From: Fluviicola sp. | GTDB taxonomy: Bacteria; Bacteroidota; Bacteroidia; Flavobacteriales_D; Crocinitomicaceae | Direction of reading: 5' to 3' | Assembly: GCF_039596395.1 (NCBI RefSeq) | Contig: NZ_JBCNJT010000001.1 | Span: 558,001 to 622,000 of the forward strand | Length of the DNA stretch: 64,000 nucleotides | Shown: piece after piece, positions 17,074-26,317 of the stretch | Position numbering within the stretch: the stretch's first letter is position 1 | How the letters are laid out: every line of letters starts with the position of its first letter | Notes under the pieces: model-generated | The model's input: the letters and a program-made list of their open reading frames with translations, nothing else | The model's database searches: none | What the model was told of the DNA's origin: nothing | Program-made: the position numbers and the translations under genes

Positions 17074-17940
17074 ATGAATCGGCAGACTATTCCAAAAGGA
17101 AAATTATTAATCATCGGAGGTGCAGAAGATAAAGGAAAAGGAGAAGTCGACATGGCTTACCACAATCCGAAATTCGTGGAAATGGAAATTTTGAAAAAAC
17201 TGATCAGCAGTAAATCCGAAAATCCGCGTATCGAAGTGATTACTACCGCATCGAATGAGCCTCAGAAACAGAAAAAAAGATACAAAGAGGCATTTCAAAA
17301 AATAGGGTGCGAAAATGTAGGGTTTATGAACATTCAGACCAAAACGGAAGCCAATGATGAAAAGTTTGTAGACCGTATAAACAAAGCAGAGACGGTATTA
17401 TTCTCCGGCGGGGATCAATTTAAGATTGCGACAATATTGGGCGGAACCCCGGTTGCTAATGCGATCAAGGATAAGTATTTCCTGGATAAGAATTTTACAG
17501 TTGCAGGAACAAGTGCCGGAGCTGCAGTTGCTCCGGAGGTCATGATCCAGTCGGGTGGTACCTATGAGGCGCTTTTTGAATCGGATTTGAAAACCGGCGG
17601 AGGGCTTGGTTTGCTGGAAGGCTGTATCATAGATACCCATTTTTTAAAACGTGGCAGATTCGGAAGACTTGCCCAGGCTATCATCCGGAATCCCGGGCAG
17701 ATGGGAATCGGATTAGGTGAAGACACAGCAATCCTGGTCAAAAAAGGACACGAAGTAAAATGTTTGGGATCCGGAATGGTGGTTATTATCGACGGTCGCG
17801 AGATCACACATACGAATATCAACGAGGTGAAAGATGACGGAGCTATTTATGTAGACAACCTCAGAGTTCACCTGTTGGTGAGAGACTGTAAATTCGATAT
17901 TGAAACCTATGAGTTGGAATATCCGAAACCAAGAAGTTAA
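17074..17940 (+). CDS. cphB: Cyanophycinase (peptidase family S51)
   Basis: The 288 residues show the S51 Ser-nucleophile motif GTSAGAAV (Ser147) and DTHF with His189, plus GGAEDKG at the N-terminus and FSGGDQFK near 110-117. This is the cytosolic exopeptidase that cuts cyanophycin (multi-L-arginyl-poly-L-aspartate) into beta-Asp-Arg dipeptides. It has its own direct-repeat promoter and a strong terminator at 17961, so it is monocistronic. A second cyanophycinase lies at 23513; the two differ mainly in the 55-75 segment and the C-terminus. Confidence 0.9.
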   Translation: MNRQTIPKGKLLIIGGAEDKGKGEVDMAYHNPKFVEMEILKKLISSKSENPRIEVITTASNEPQKQKKRYKEAFQKIGCENVGFMNIQTKTEANDEKFVDRINKAETVLFSGGDQFKIATILGGTPVANAIKDKYFLDKNFTVAGTSAGAAVAPEVMIQSGGTYEALFESDLKTGGGLGLLEGCIIDTHFLKRGRFGRLAQAIIRNPGQMGIGLGEDTAILVKKGHEVKCLGSGMVVIIDGREITHTNINEVKDDGAIYVDNLRVHLLVRDCKFDIETYELEYPKPRS

Positions 17941-17960
17941 TAGTTAATATCATCATTACA

Positions 17961-17992
17961 AAGTCCGGATCTACAAACCCGGACTTTTTTTT
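17961..17992 (+). terminator. Terminator of cyanophycinase 1
   Basis: AGTCCGG and CCGGACT arms with an 11-base loop are followed by eight T residues, 21 bases after the stop. Confidence 0.85.
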
Positions 17993-18004
17993 GCTTTAAC
18001 ATGT

Positions 18005-18044
18005 GCAAAAAAATAAGGACTATCTCCAAATGAAGATAGTCCTT
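18005..18044 (-). terminator. Terminator of the DUF2383 gene
   Basis: AAGGACTATCT (18015-18025) pairs with AGATAGTCCTT (18034-18044). On the minus strand it is followed by a TATTTTTTT run, 43 bases past the stop at 18087. Confidence 0.8.
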
Positions 18045-18086
18045 ACGAATAGTGTTAGAACAGGTCAAAACCTGTATCTGAACAAA

Positions 18087-18551
18087 TTAAGCTGCATTAT
18101 TGGCAGCATCGCGCAATTGCTTGATCTTATCGTGACCTGATTTGATCTTTGAATATTGTTGCTGAACAACTTGTAAGTATTCAGTTCCTTTCAAAGTTTC
18201 GCTATCCAGTTCTGTTTGATAAGTTTTCACTGCTGCATCTTCACCGAATTCGCAGGAATTCAGGATTGCTTTACGGTCTTTGCTGGTAAGAGCCGCCTTG
18301 ATATCCATCCATACACGGTAAAGTTTCCCTGAAACAGTTGTACCTTCTATCGGAGTTCCGCCCAGTTTGGTAATTTCCTGTACCAATTCACGACGGCATT
18401 CCTGGCTGGTTGTCATCATTTCTGAAAAAACACTTTTCAGATCATCCTGGTCAGTTTCCTGCGAAGCAGTTAAATATCCCTGAATGCGGTCGTTATTAAT
18501 CTGTACCAGGTTGTTTAAACAATCTACGATTTCTTGATTATTTGTTGCCAT
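18087..18551 (-). CDS. DUF2383 (PA2169-family) four-helix-bundle stress protein
   Basis: This 154-residue all-helical protein has the PA2169/DUF2383 pattern: EIVDCLNNLVQINNDRIQGY at the start and a ferritin-like spacing of Glu and His residues. Members are found among general stress proteins; the biochemical role is unknown. It sits between the cyanophycinase and the DUF4142 gene. No direct-repeat promoter was found before it. Confidence 0.8.
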   Translation of the reverse strand: MATNNQEIVDCLNNLVQINNDRIQGYLTASQETDQDDLKSVFSEMMTTSQECRRELVQEITKLGGTPIEGTTVSGKLYRVWMDIKAALTSKDRKAILNSCEFGEDAAVKTYQTELDSETLKGTEYLQVVQQQYSKIKSGHDKIKQLRDAANNAA

Positions 18552-18633
18552 CTTGTTTTGTATTTATGTGTTATTACTTTTCTTTTTTAGTGAGTCAAAA
18601 CTGATTTTTCAAATGGATTTCGACACAATTTTT

Positions 18634-18675
18634 GCCGTCAATGACGGCCCGCCAAATCAATCCGCCGCGGCGGAT
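18634..18675 (-). repeat. Two adjacent GC-rich palindromes
   Basis: GCCGTCA-A-TGACGGC (18634-18648) and the perfect 16-base palindrome centred on CCGCGG at 18660-18675 follow the stop of the DUF4142 gene. On the minus strand the first one is followed by AAAAATT rather than a T run, so this is not a standard terminator. They may act as 3'-end hairpins. Confidence 0.5.
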
Positions 18676-18678
18676 CTC

Positions 18679-19272
18679 TTACTTCATTTCTTTAGCCTTG
18701 TCCTTGCAGATATTTGAATTCTCAAGGTGTGCACGCAAAGAAGGAAGCATAGATGTAGCCCAGTTTCGGATGTCCGGATCTTCTGCATTGGAAGAAGCAT
18801 TCTCGAACTTGCGGATAGCAGATTTATGTCCTCTTACCATCATGCTCGCATATTCTTCGTCGAATTTCATTCCTTTTTCCTCGTTAAGGTCATCGTAGGC
18901 ATCTTGTCCGTCTTCAGTCAAAACTTCCGGAATAGTAATGGATTTACTGTCGGCTAGTTTTTTCAAATCCTTCAATGCTGCTGTATGTTCTTTCACCATC
19001 ATTTTACCCAATGCTTTGGTGTCATCCATCATCCCTTTTTGCTGAGCAAGTTCCCCCAGTTTAATTTCCTCCAGGTTAATTGCAGCTGCTTCTACCAGGA
19101 AGTTGGCATCTTTTTCAGATTTTCTGTCATCGAAACGCTCTTCGTTTTGATCTTCTGCAATCTCTTTCGGATCATCCGGATTACCGCCACATGCGTTGAT
19201 TACAAATAAACCAAGGCTTAATCCTCCTAAGTAAGCCAAACTTCTTCTTGCTGTCATTCTTACACTTTTCAT
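18679..19272 (-). CDS. DUF4142 lipoprotein
   Basis: This 197-residue protein has an N-terminal signal with a lipobox (LFVINACGG, lipid-modified Cys about residue 28) and an acidic linker. A ferritin-like helical DUF4142 domain (about 55-190) follows, with conserved MMVKEHTAALKDLKKL and SMMVRGHKSAIRKFE. DUF4142 proteins are periplasmic, often stress-linked, and of unknown activity. The internal ATG at 19257 is an alternative start. A direct-repeat promoter candidate lies about 75 bases upstream. Confidence 0.8.
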   Translation of the reverse strand: MKSVRMTARRSLAYLGGLSLGLFVINACGGNPDDPKEIAEDQNEERFDDRKSEKDANFLVEAAAINLEEIKLGELAQQKGMMDDTKALGKMMVKEHTAALKDLKKLADSKSITIPEVLTEDGQDAYDDLNEEKGMKFDEEYASMMVRGHKSAIRKFENASSNAEDPDIRNWATSMLPSLRAHLENSNICKDKAKEMK

Positions 19273-19346
19273 GATACATTTTTTTGGTTATAGAATTATT
19301 CTTACACCCACATACCAATATATTAAGGTGCTATCTGTGAGAGAAC

Positions 19347-19402
19347 TAAAATTCGGGAGCTTGGATAAAAATCCTGTTACACTTAATTTTTGAGAATTTG
19401 CA
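19347..19402 (-). promoter_or_regulatory. Direct-repeat promoter (site 5), DUF4142 gene
   Basis: On the minus strand: TGCAAA (19402-19397), 14 bases, GTGTAAC (19382-19376), 21 bases, GAATTTTA (19354-19347). Spacing is exact; the first half-site has one mismatch to TGTAAA. Confidence 0.6.
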
Positions 19403-19585
19403 GGAATCACACTTTCGGCGATGACGAATGGCGAGTTGAAAATTGAGAAAGGCTTGGTTTTACTGGGTATTGCGGGATTTAGACAGGGAGATTATCATGT
19501 TTTCGAAACAGGCCTGTTCCGAAAAGCGTTTTAGCTTTTTTTAATAAAAAATGTGCAGCGTGATTACCCGTAAAATAGTTACAGG

Positions 19586-19616
19586 AATAAAAAATCCGGG
19601 CATCTAAACCCGGATT
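19586..19616 (-). terminator. Terminator of the HTH gene
   Basis: AATCCGGG (19593-19600) pairs with CCCGGATT (19609-19616), with a minus-strand TTTTATT run, 27 bases beyond the stop at 19643. The bases between 19403 and 19585 hold nothing I can identify. Confidence 0.75.
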
Positions 19617-19642
19617 GACTAACTGATAGAATCGATTTGCCG

Positions 19643-20161
19643 TTATATAGCTAAAGCGTTGCGCACATGGCTTTTTTCCCGTGCTCTTAATTCTGAATCG
19701 TGCATAAGTTGATATTCCTTTTCCTTTTCGACCAACTTGTGCCACATAATTGCGGGAATAATTTTGTTGGAATGTAGTTCCAGGCGTATAATCACTTTCT
19801 CACTGGGAGAACGGTGATTATTAATAATCTGGCTCAATTCTGTTTGATTGATGTCTATATCGGCAGCAAACTCTTTGTTTTTTTTGTTCAGCATTTCTAA
19901 ATAACCCTTTAGGAAAAAACCGAAAGTACGTGCGTTGTCATAATCGGAGTTGGCTAAGTAATCTTCCATTTGGTATTTTAATTGCAATAACCGGGACAGA
20001 AGCATTTCTTTTGCCGTAGTAGCTTGCCCGAGTTCCTGACGTTTTGCATTGAGCTCTTTTTTTGCCGCTTCTTTTTGAGCTGGAGTTAATTTGTTTCTGA
20101 ATACGAAAGATTCCGCCAATTCCTTACCGGTATACTTATCGTTTAAATGATTCTTTTTCAT
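19643..20161 (-). CDS. HTH protein, probable antitoxin-like partner of a broken acetyltransferase
   Basis: In this 172-residue protein the C-terminal half holds an XRE-type helix-turn-helix (DIDINQTELSQIINNHRSPSEKVIIRLELH, about 100-130). A helical, charged N-terminal region precedes it. Its ATG overlaps the stop of the upstream acetyltransferase remnant (ATGA), a translational coupling typical of two-gene toxin-antitoxin-like modules. I infer that this is the surviving DNA-binding partner. It is followed by a strong terminator. Confidence 0.6.
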   Translation of the reverse strand: MKKNHLNDKYTGKELAESFVFRNKLTPAQKEAAKKELNAKRQELGQATTAKEMLLSRLLQLKYQMEDYLANSDYDNARTFGFFLKGYLEMLNKKNKEFAADIDINQTELSQIINNHRSPSEKVIIRLELHSNKIIPAIMWHKLVEKEKEYQLMHDSELRAREKSHVRNALAI

Positions 20162-20632
20162 AGCTCAAATTTTCTTAATATGTTTAATAATGCGGTGCCT
20201 TCCAAAAATAACTGCCTCCCGGCGTCGATCATTCCATATGAGTCAGAATAATGGCGTTTTAACGAGGTCTTGGGAACGAGTGAAACGCAGACACGAAATC
20301 CATGATGTTTTACAGCTTCTCTGCAGGCAAATCCAATTAAGTTGCCGGCGATGCGATCATATTTTTTATTCCTCCCACGGTTCTCTCTGGAAACCGCAAG
20401 CAGCGAAATTTCTATTCTTTCTTCTGACTTATGATGCAAGCATGAGATAACTCCAAGTATCTCATCTTCTAAAACGAGTTTGTAAAGCTCTTTTCCTTTC
20501 TAGGTTTTCCAGTTGAAATAAAATCGGCTTTTTTGTGAGTTGTTTGTAATCGTCATCCACCAAACGTTTCAAGTTCACCGGATGATTTGTACTACTTTCC
20601 TGTTCAACCACATACGTACCCGAAGATAATCA
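20158..20632 (-). pseudogene. Degraded GNAT-like acetyltransferase gene
   Basis: Only the last 93 codons are open (20158-20439). The same frame continues upstream with family-like sequence (GKELYKLVLEDEILGVISC) to an in-frame TAG at 20500-20502, preceded by FYFNWKT. Going further up, the match shifts frame at a run of six A residues (plus-strand T run 20529-20534) and continues as NLKRLVDDDYKQLTKK to about 20630. The conserved C-terminal block (KKYDRIAGNLIGFACREAVKHHGFRVCVSLVPKT) resembles GNAT-fold partners of HTH antitoxins. One frameshift and one nonsense codon make inactivation likely unless sequencing errors are involved. Confidence 0.6.
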
Positions 20633-20722
20633 TTTTTCTCAAGTAATTTACATTTTTTGTAAACTTTTCAGAATTTTCCGCTAAATCCTACATCTCTTAA
20701 AAAAAACAAATTATAGGATTTA

Positions 20723-20778
20723 TGTAAATCGACCGCAGAATTGTGTAATTGAGCAGTTTCACAACAGTTCTATTTTTA
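20723..20778 (+). promoter_or_regulatory. Direct-repeat promoter (site 6), cyanophycin operon
   Basis: TGTAAA (20723-20728), 14 bases, GTGTAAT (20743-20749), 21 bases, TATTTTTA (20771-20778). It implies a leader of about 80 bases before the cyanophycin synthetase ATG at 20865. Confidence 0.78.
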
Positions 20779-20864
20779 CCTACAAGGCTGATGACCATTG
20801 AAATGCAGGATTTTTAAATGTGTTTTTAGCCCTGAAAAATAGAACACACTATAATAAATAAACC

Positions 20865-23495
20865 ATGGAAATAAAGAACATACAGGTAATGCGCGGCCCT
20901 AATTATTGGTCGAATTACAGGCAGAAACTAATCGTAATGAAATTGGACCTGGAGAAGTATGAAGAACTTCCTACCAATAAGATTCCGAAATTCTACGAAC
21001 GAATCATGAAAGCATTACCGTCCCTTTACGAACACCGTTGTTCGGAGGGGAAAGCAGGTGGACTTTGCGAACGCATGCAGGAAGGTACCTGGCTGGGACA
21101 CGTCATTGAACACGTGGCACTGGAATTCCAGGTGCTCGCCGGGATGGATTGCGGGTATGGAAGAACCCGTTCAACCGGAGAATACGGAGTATATAAGGTT
21201 GTTTTCTCCTATTTATCTGAAGAAGCCGGAATTTACGCCGGGAAAGCAGCGGTAGAATTTGTAAGAGCAATTGCAGAGCAAAAGGCTTTCGATGTCAAAA
21301 ATGTGATTGAAACCCTGAAGGATATTTGGGCGGATGAAGTGCCGGGACCAAGTACTCAGAGTATTTTGGATGAAGCAATACGCCGAAATATTCCGGTGAC
21401 ACGGATGGATGATCACTCGTTGTATATGTTGGGTTACGGACGTAATCAGCAGTTGTTCCGTGCCACAGTTATGGGTACGACCACAAACCTGGCAGTGGAA
21501 TCTGTTGCCTGCAAATGGTTTACCAAAGAAGTACTTGGAAAAGCCGGTATTTCTGTTCCGAAAGGAGTAACCATTTACACGAAAAAGGAATTGGAAGAAG
21601 TCATCGATGAATTGCCTTTTCCCTGGGTAATTAAACCCATAGACGGAAATCACGGAAGAGGAATCACAGCCAACATCCGGAATAAAGAAGTGGCATTGAA
21701 GGCTGCAAACCAGGCATGGAAAATATCCGATAAGATTATCGTGGAAGAATATGTCGAGGGAGCAGATTACCGCTTTTTGGTGATCAATTACAAACTCATC
21801 GCGGTTGCGAAAAGAACTCCGGCCTGCGTGAGAGGTGACGGACAATTAACGATCCGTGAACTGATCGCTAAAGAGAACGAAAATCCGAAACGCGGAGTGG
21901 GGCATGAAAAAGTGCTGACAAAAATCAAGATCGATAACCACACCAAGGCACTTCTGAAAGAAGCTGGGTTGGGACTGGATGATATCCTTCCTTTGGGAAA
22001 AGAAATTATGCTTAAGAAAACGGCAAACCTTTCTACAGGCGGAACTTCAACCGATGTAACAGACAGCGTTCATCCCTTCAACGTATTCCTGGCAGAGCGT
22101 ATTGCACGCCTTTTCCAGCTGGATGTTTGCGGGATTGATATCATGGCGAAAGACGTGACACAACCGATCCGAAAAGGAAACGGTGCGGTAATCGAAGTAA
22201 ATGCGGGGCCTGGTTTCCGAATGCACACACATCCGTCTATCGGAACTCCGCGGGAAGTTGCCAAACCGGTTATCGATATGCTTTTCCCTGACAATTCCAA
22301 CGGACGTATTCCGATTGTGGCAATTACCGGTACAAACGGGAAAACAACCACTACGCGACTCATTGCGCACATGGCACAGCAAGCAGGTAAAAGTGTAGGT
22401 TATACGACAACGGAAGGTGTTTACATCAACGGACATACGATTTTGGAAGGAGATTGCAGCGGTCCGCAAAGTGCCCGTACCATTCTCGCTGATCCGATGG
22501 TGGATTTCGCGGTACTGGAATGTGCCCGCGGTGGAATTCTTCGTTCCGGATTGGCTTTTGATGAGTGTGATGTAAGTATTGTGACAAATGTAACGGAAGA
22601 CCATTTGGGATTGGGCGATATTCATACGCTGGAAGATTATGCGCAGGTAAAAGAAGTAGTTCCGAGAAGTACGTCAGAAGAGGGATATTCCATTTTAAAT
22701 GCAGACGACGACCTGGTTTACAACATGCGTCATGCAGTTTCTTCCATGGTTGTATTGTTCAGCATGAAGCAGGATAACGAGCGTATTATGGAACACTGTG
22801 AAAAAGGAGGAATGGCTGTTTTCGTACAGGACGACTATTTTGTAGTTCAAACAGGTGAAACGGTGATCCGTATCCTGGCTGTAAACCGCACTCCGATTAC
22901 CTTAGGCGGAAAAGCAGAATTTATGGTGGCCAATGTATTGCCTTCGATCGCTGCAGCCATTGTTTCCGGATTCACCATAGAAGATATCCGTATAGCGCTT
23001 TCTTCATTTATTCCTTCACCGGAATTGACACCGGGAAGAATGAACCTGTTCGAATTTGCTCATTGCCAGCTGATGCTTGATTATGCACACAATGCTTCAG
23101 GATTTGAAGGTATTCAGAAGTACATGGATAAAGTAGATGCGACTTCCAAGATCTGTATTATCGGTGCAACAGGAGATCGCAGGGACGAAGACATCCGGAA
23201 CCTGGGGAAATATGCAGCATCAACTTTTGATGAGATCATTATCCGGCACGATAAAGACGGACGCGGTAGAACCAATGAAGAACTGACCGCTTTGGTCATG
23301 GAAGGGATTCATTCGGTGAACACTCATCCGCGGGTTGAAGTCATTTCCGATGAAGCTTCTGCAATTGAATTTGCAGTAACCCATGCACCGCAGGACGCCT
23401 TCATTTTCGTTTGTGCGGATCATGTAAAGCATTCCATTGAATTGGTAAGAAAGCTCCAGGAAAAACTGCTTTACTCGATGTCTAAAGTTTCTTAA
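20865..23495 (+). CDS. cphA: Cyanophycin synthetase
   Basis: This 876-residue enzyme has the three CphA parts: an N-terminal domain (1-160), an ATP-grasp domain (about 215-470; FPWVIKPIDGNHGRGI and VIEVNAGPGFRMH) that adds Asp, and a Mur-ligase-like domain (about 480-870) that adds Arg. The second P-loop is GTNGKT at 489-494. Length and order match CphA1-type enzymes, so it should polymerise Asp and Arg into cyanophycin granules without a template. It leads an operon with cyanophycinase 2 (17-base gap) and an isoaspartyl peptidase (8-base overlap). Confidence 0.93.
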   Translation: MEIKNIQVMRGPNYWSNYRQKLIVMKLDLEKYEELPTNKIPKFYERIMKALPSLYEHRCSEGKAGGLCERMQEGTWLGHVIEHVALEFQVLAGMDCGYGRTRSTGEYGVYKVVFSYLSEEAGIYAGKAAVEFVRAIAEQKAFDVKNVIETLKDIWADEVPGPSTQSILDEAIRRNIPVTRMDDHSLYMLGYGRNQQLFRATVMGTTTNLAVESVACKWFTKEVLGKAGISVPKGVTIYTKKELEEVIDELPFPWVIKPIDGNHGRGITANIRNKEVALKAANQAWKISDKIIVEEYVEGADYRFLVINYKLIAVAKRTPACVRGDGQLTIRELIAKENENPKRGVGHEKVLTKIKIDNHTKALLKEAGLGLDDILPLGKEIMLKKTANLSTGGTSTDVTDSVHPFNVFLAERIARLFQLDVCGIDIMAKDVTQPIRKGNGAVIEVNAGPGFRMHTHPSIGTPREVAKPVIDMLFPDNSNGRIPIVAITGTNGKTTTTRLIAHMAQQAGKSVGYTTTEGVYINGHTILEGDCSGPQSARTILADPMVDFAVLECARGGILRSGLAFDECDVSIVTNVTEDHLGLGDIHTLEDYAQVKEVVPRSTSEEGYSILNADDDLVYNMRHAVSSMVVLFSMKQDNERIMEHCEKGGMAVFVQDDYFVVQTGETVIRILAVNRTPITLGGKAEFMVANVLPSIAAAIVSGFTIEDIRIALSSFIPSPELTPGRMNLFEFAHCQLMLDYAHNASGFEGIQKYMDKVDATSKICIIGATGDRRDEDIRNLGKYAASTFDEIIIRHDKDGRGRTNEELTALVMEGIHSVNTHPRVEVISDEASAIEFAVTHAPQDAFIFVCADHVKHSIELVRKLQEKLLYSMSKVS

Positions 23496-23512
23496 TTAAA
23501 TAAACACTCCAC

Positions 23513-24379
23513 ATGGTACCTAAAGGCAGACTTTTACTCATTGGCGGAGCCGAAGATAAAGGTGAGAACAAGGTTCCGATAGCTGCACATAACAAACAGT
23601 TTGTGCACCTTGAAATATTGAAAGAACTGGTCTCGGAAAAATCACTGGACGACCGCATTGAAGTCATCACAACGGCTACCGGATTTCCTATGGAGATCCG
23701 TGCCATTTATGAAAAGGCTTTCAGTAAGGTCGGTTATACGAATGTCGGATTTTTGGATATTCACACGATTGCAGATACAAAAAACACAGAGTACCTGGAT
23801 CGGGTGAATAAAGCCGATACGATCATGTTTTGCGGAGGAGATCAATTCAAGATCGCAACCATTATCGGCGGCTCACCGATATCCGATGCTATTTACAGGC
23901 GCTACAAAAACGATCCGAAATTTACCGTAGCCGGAACAAGTGCCGGTGCAATGGTAATGTCGAAACTGATGATTCAAAGCGGCGGGACCAATGAAGCACT
24001 GATCGACTATGATTTGCGCATCAGTTCGGGATTAGGCCTGATAGAAGAATGTATCATCGACACCCATTTTATCCGCAGAGGACGGTTCGGACGGTTAGCC
24101 CACGCGGTCATTTCGAATTCGAATCAATTGGGTATCGGCCTGGGGGAAGACACCGCTTTATTAATCCGGAAAGGACGAAAAGCGCAATGTCTTGGCTCCG
24201 GAATGGTAGTCATTATTGATGCGCGGCACATTGAACAAACCAATGTGAGCGATGTTGAAAAAGGCGATCCGATCTATGTAGATAACCTGCGGGTGCATCT
24301 GCTGGTAAGGAATTGCGAGTTCAACATCCATACCTGTAAATTAAGTTATTCACATTTAAAGCCGATAGAAGATGAATAA
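23513..24379 (+). CDS. cphB: Cyanophycinase (peptidase family S51), second copy
   Basis: The 288 residues include GTSAGAMV with Ser143 and DTHF with His185. It has the same fold and length as the copy at 17074 but no N-terminal extension of four residues and a diverged C-terminal tail. Position directly after cphA puts synthesis and breakdown in one transcript. Its stop overlaps the start of the isoaspartyl peptidase by eight bases, so the two degradative enzymes are translationally coupled. Confidence 0.9.
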   Translation: MVPKGRLLLIGGAEDKGENKVPIAAHNKQFVHLEILKELVSEKSLDDRIEVITTATGFPMEIRAIYEKAFSKVGYTNVGFLDIHTIADTKNTEYLDRVNKADTIMFCGGDQFKIATIIGGSPISDAIYRRYKNDPKFTVAGTSAGAMVMSKLMIQSGGTNEALIDYDLRISSGLGLIEECIIDTHFIRRGRFGRLAHAVISNSNQLGIGLGEDTALLIRKGRKAQCLGSGMVVIIDARHIEQTNVSDVEKGDPIYVDNLRVHLLVRNCEFNIHTCKLSYSHLKPIEDE

Positions 24380-25277
24380 AATTGCAATTGCAATCCATGG
24401 CGGTGCCGGGCAAAACAGCGAATTCATTGAAGCGAATTACGATGCGTACCTCGAAGGATTGAAAACTGCCGTAGAGCAGGGACATGAATTATTGACAAAA
24501 GGAGCGTCAGCGCTGGATGTTGTGGAAGCTACAGTCAGGATACTGGAAGACAATCCGCTGTTTAACGCCGGAAAAGGCTCGGCTCTGAATTCAGAAGGAA
24601 AGGTTGAAATGGATGCGGCTATTATGGACGGGAAAACCCTCGCAGCAGGCGCTGTTTCGATGGTAACTCAAGTAAAAAACCCGATTTCCCTGGCAAGAAA
24701 AGTCATGAGTAATACCAAACACGTGCATATTGCGGGTTATGGAGCATTGAAACTCGCCGAATTGAACGCTTTGGAACTGATGCCGGAAGATTATTTCATT
24801 GTTGAAAGACAGATCAATGATTTGAAGGAAGAGAAAAGCTACGGACATGGAACAGTTGGTTGTGTGGCTTTGGATGCTTCCGGGAACCTGGCTTCGGCAA
24901 CTTCTACTGGTGGTATTTCAAACAGTTTACCGGGAAGAGTAGGAGACAGCTGCATGATCGGTGCCGGCTGCTATGCAAATTCGCTGGTTGCTTCATCCTG
25001 TACAGGCGACGGAGAATTGATCATTATCAACGTGATTGCGCACCGGGTAGCTTTGTTGATGGAATTGAAAGGAATGTCGCTTCAGGCGGCTTGCGATCAC
25101 GTCATCCGGAATATCGATAACCCGATCAACGGAGATGTGGGAATGATCAGTGTGGATGCCGAAGGAAATGTCGGGTTCTCCTTCAATTGTGACCGCATGC
25201 ACCGCGCCGGAATCGATTACACGGGAAAAATGGTACTGGACATTTATCACGAAGACAGCTCATTAAGATTGTTATAA
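24372..25277 (+). CDS. iaaA: Isoaspartyl peptidase / type III L-asparaginase, second copy
   Basis: This 301-residue Ntn-hydrolase has nucleophile Thr161 in HGTVGCVALD, HGGAG at 10-14 and NAGKGSA at 65-71. It should split beta-Asp-Arg from cyanophycinase into free Asp and Arg, completing degradation. It lacks the Lys-rich linker of its paralog at 16027. It is the last gene of the cphA operon. The 100 bases after it show only GGGA-AGAAC-TCCC near 25313, a weak hairpin with no T run. Confidence 0.87.
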   Translation: MNKIAIAIHGGAGQNSEFIEANYDAYLEGLKTAVEQGHELLTKGASALDVVEATVRILEDNPLFNAGKGSALNSEGKVEMDAAIMDGKTLAAGAVSMVTQVKNPISLARKVMSNTKHVHIAGYGALKLAELNALELMPEDYFIVERQINDLKEEKSYGHGTVGCVALDASGNLASATSTGGISNSLPGRVGDSCMIGAGCYANSLVASSCTGDGELIIINVIAHRVALLMELKGMSLQAACDHVIRNIDNPINGDVGMISVDAEGNVGFSFNCDRMHRAGIDYTGKMVLDIYHEDSSLRLL

Positions 25278-25393
25278 AAGTTTCTGCTAGTTAGTTAGCA
25301 TATATTGACCAGGGAAGAACTCCCTATCCACACTTGATCCGGGTAGAACAAAACTGACAGTAACAAAAGAAGTAATGTCAAAAAAAGATCAAT

Positions 25394-26200
25394 ATGGAAA
25401 CAAAACAAACAGTACTGATAACCGGTGCAACGAGTGGAATCGGGAAGGAGCTGGCTCTTTTATTCGCGAAAGAGCAGTACAAACTGGTCATTGTTGCCCG
25501 CAACCAGGAAAAACTGGAAAGCACGGCAGATGAGCTCAAACAAATCGGTTCTCCGCAGGTTACACCCATTTCGTGCGATCTTTCTGTTGCAGGAAATGCA
25601 CAGCAGTTGTATGACCAGGTGAAACAGAAAGGGATTCAGATCGGTATCCTGGTCAACGATGCCGGGGCCGGTGAACACGGTTTTTTCAAGGAAACACGCC
25701 TGGAAGAAGAATTGGCAATCATTCAGCTGAATGTGGCATCGCTGGTCCATCTCACCAAATTATACCTGCAGGAAATGGTGGAAAGAAATGAAGGGAAAAT
25801 CCTGCAACTGGCATCTATCGCTGCTTATCAGCCAACACCCTTGTTAGCGGTTTATGCGGCAACGAAAGCGTTTGTGCTTTCTTTTACGGATGCCCTGATC
25901 AATGAGTTGAAAGATACAAACGTGACTATGACTGCATTGATTCCCGGCCCAACCGATACGGAATTCTTTGTGCGTGCACATGCCGAAAACGTGAAAGCGA
26001 CGGACAACGTGGATGATCCGGCAGTTGTAGCAAAAGTAGGATTTGAAGCATTGATGAGCGGGAAACCGCATGCAGTTGCTCCCGGAATGACTTCCCAGAT
26101 TGTAATGAGTTCACTGATGAGTAATCAGCAGGTAGCAGCAATGGCACGGAAACAAATGGAAGAAAAACCGGTTGTTTCGGAAGACGATAAAAAGAATTGA
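25394..26200 (+). CDS. Short-chain dehydrogenase (DltE/YqjQ-like)
   Basis: This 268-residue SDR has TGATSGIG at 11-18, NDAGAG at about 88-93, a catalytic YAATKAF (about 154-160) and PGPTDTEFF. The lipid/acyl-type SDR subgroup is suggested by the hydrophobic C-terminal part, but the substrate is unknown. The last residues (EEKPVVSEDDKKN) are charged. It is on the same strand as the Ku gene, 117 bases ahead, probably transcribed on its own. Confidence 0.85.
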   Translation: METKQTVLITGATSGIGKELALLFAKEQYKLVIVARNQEKLESTADELKQIGSPQVTPISCDLSVAGNAQQLYDQVKQKGIQIGILVNDAGAGEHGFFKETRLEEELAIIQLNVASLVHLTKLYLQEMVERNEGKILQLASIAAYQPTPLLAVYAATKAFVLSFTDALINELKDTNVTMTALIPGPTDTEFFVRAHAENVKATDNVDDPAVVAKVGFEALMSGKPHAVAPGMTSQIVMSSLMSNQQVAAMARKQMEEKPVVSEDDKKN

Positions 26201-26317
26201 AAATGGAAGATGGTGAAATTGAAAAGTCACCGAACATTCATCAGCTTTCCATTTTACTGAACTTGTAAGAATAAAGAGGGTTAAACCTTTTCAATTCTTC
26301 CTTTTAAATTTTCAATT

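Noticed and set aside
18660-18675. Perfect CCGCGG-centred palindrome as an attachment or integration site
   Set aside because: No integrase, tRNA or flanking duplication is nearby; similar palindromes (61828-61841) occur in ordinary gaps.
26255-26300. TTGTAAG upstream of ku resembling the direct-repeat promoter
   Set aside because: The upstream half-site is CTTT-like rather than TGTAAA and no -7 element lies 21 bases downstream, so it was not counted.
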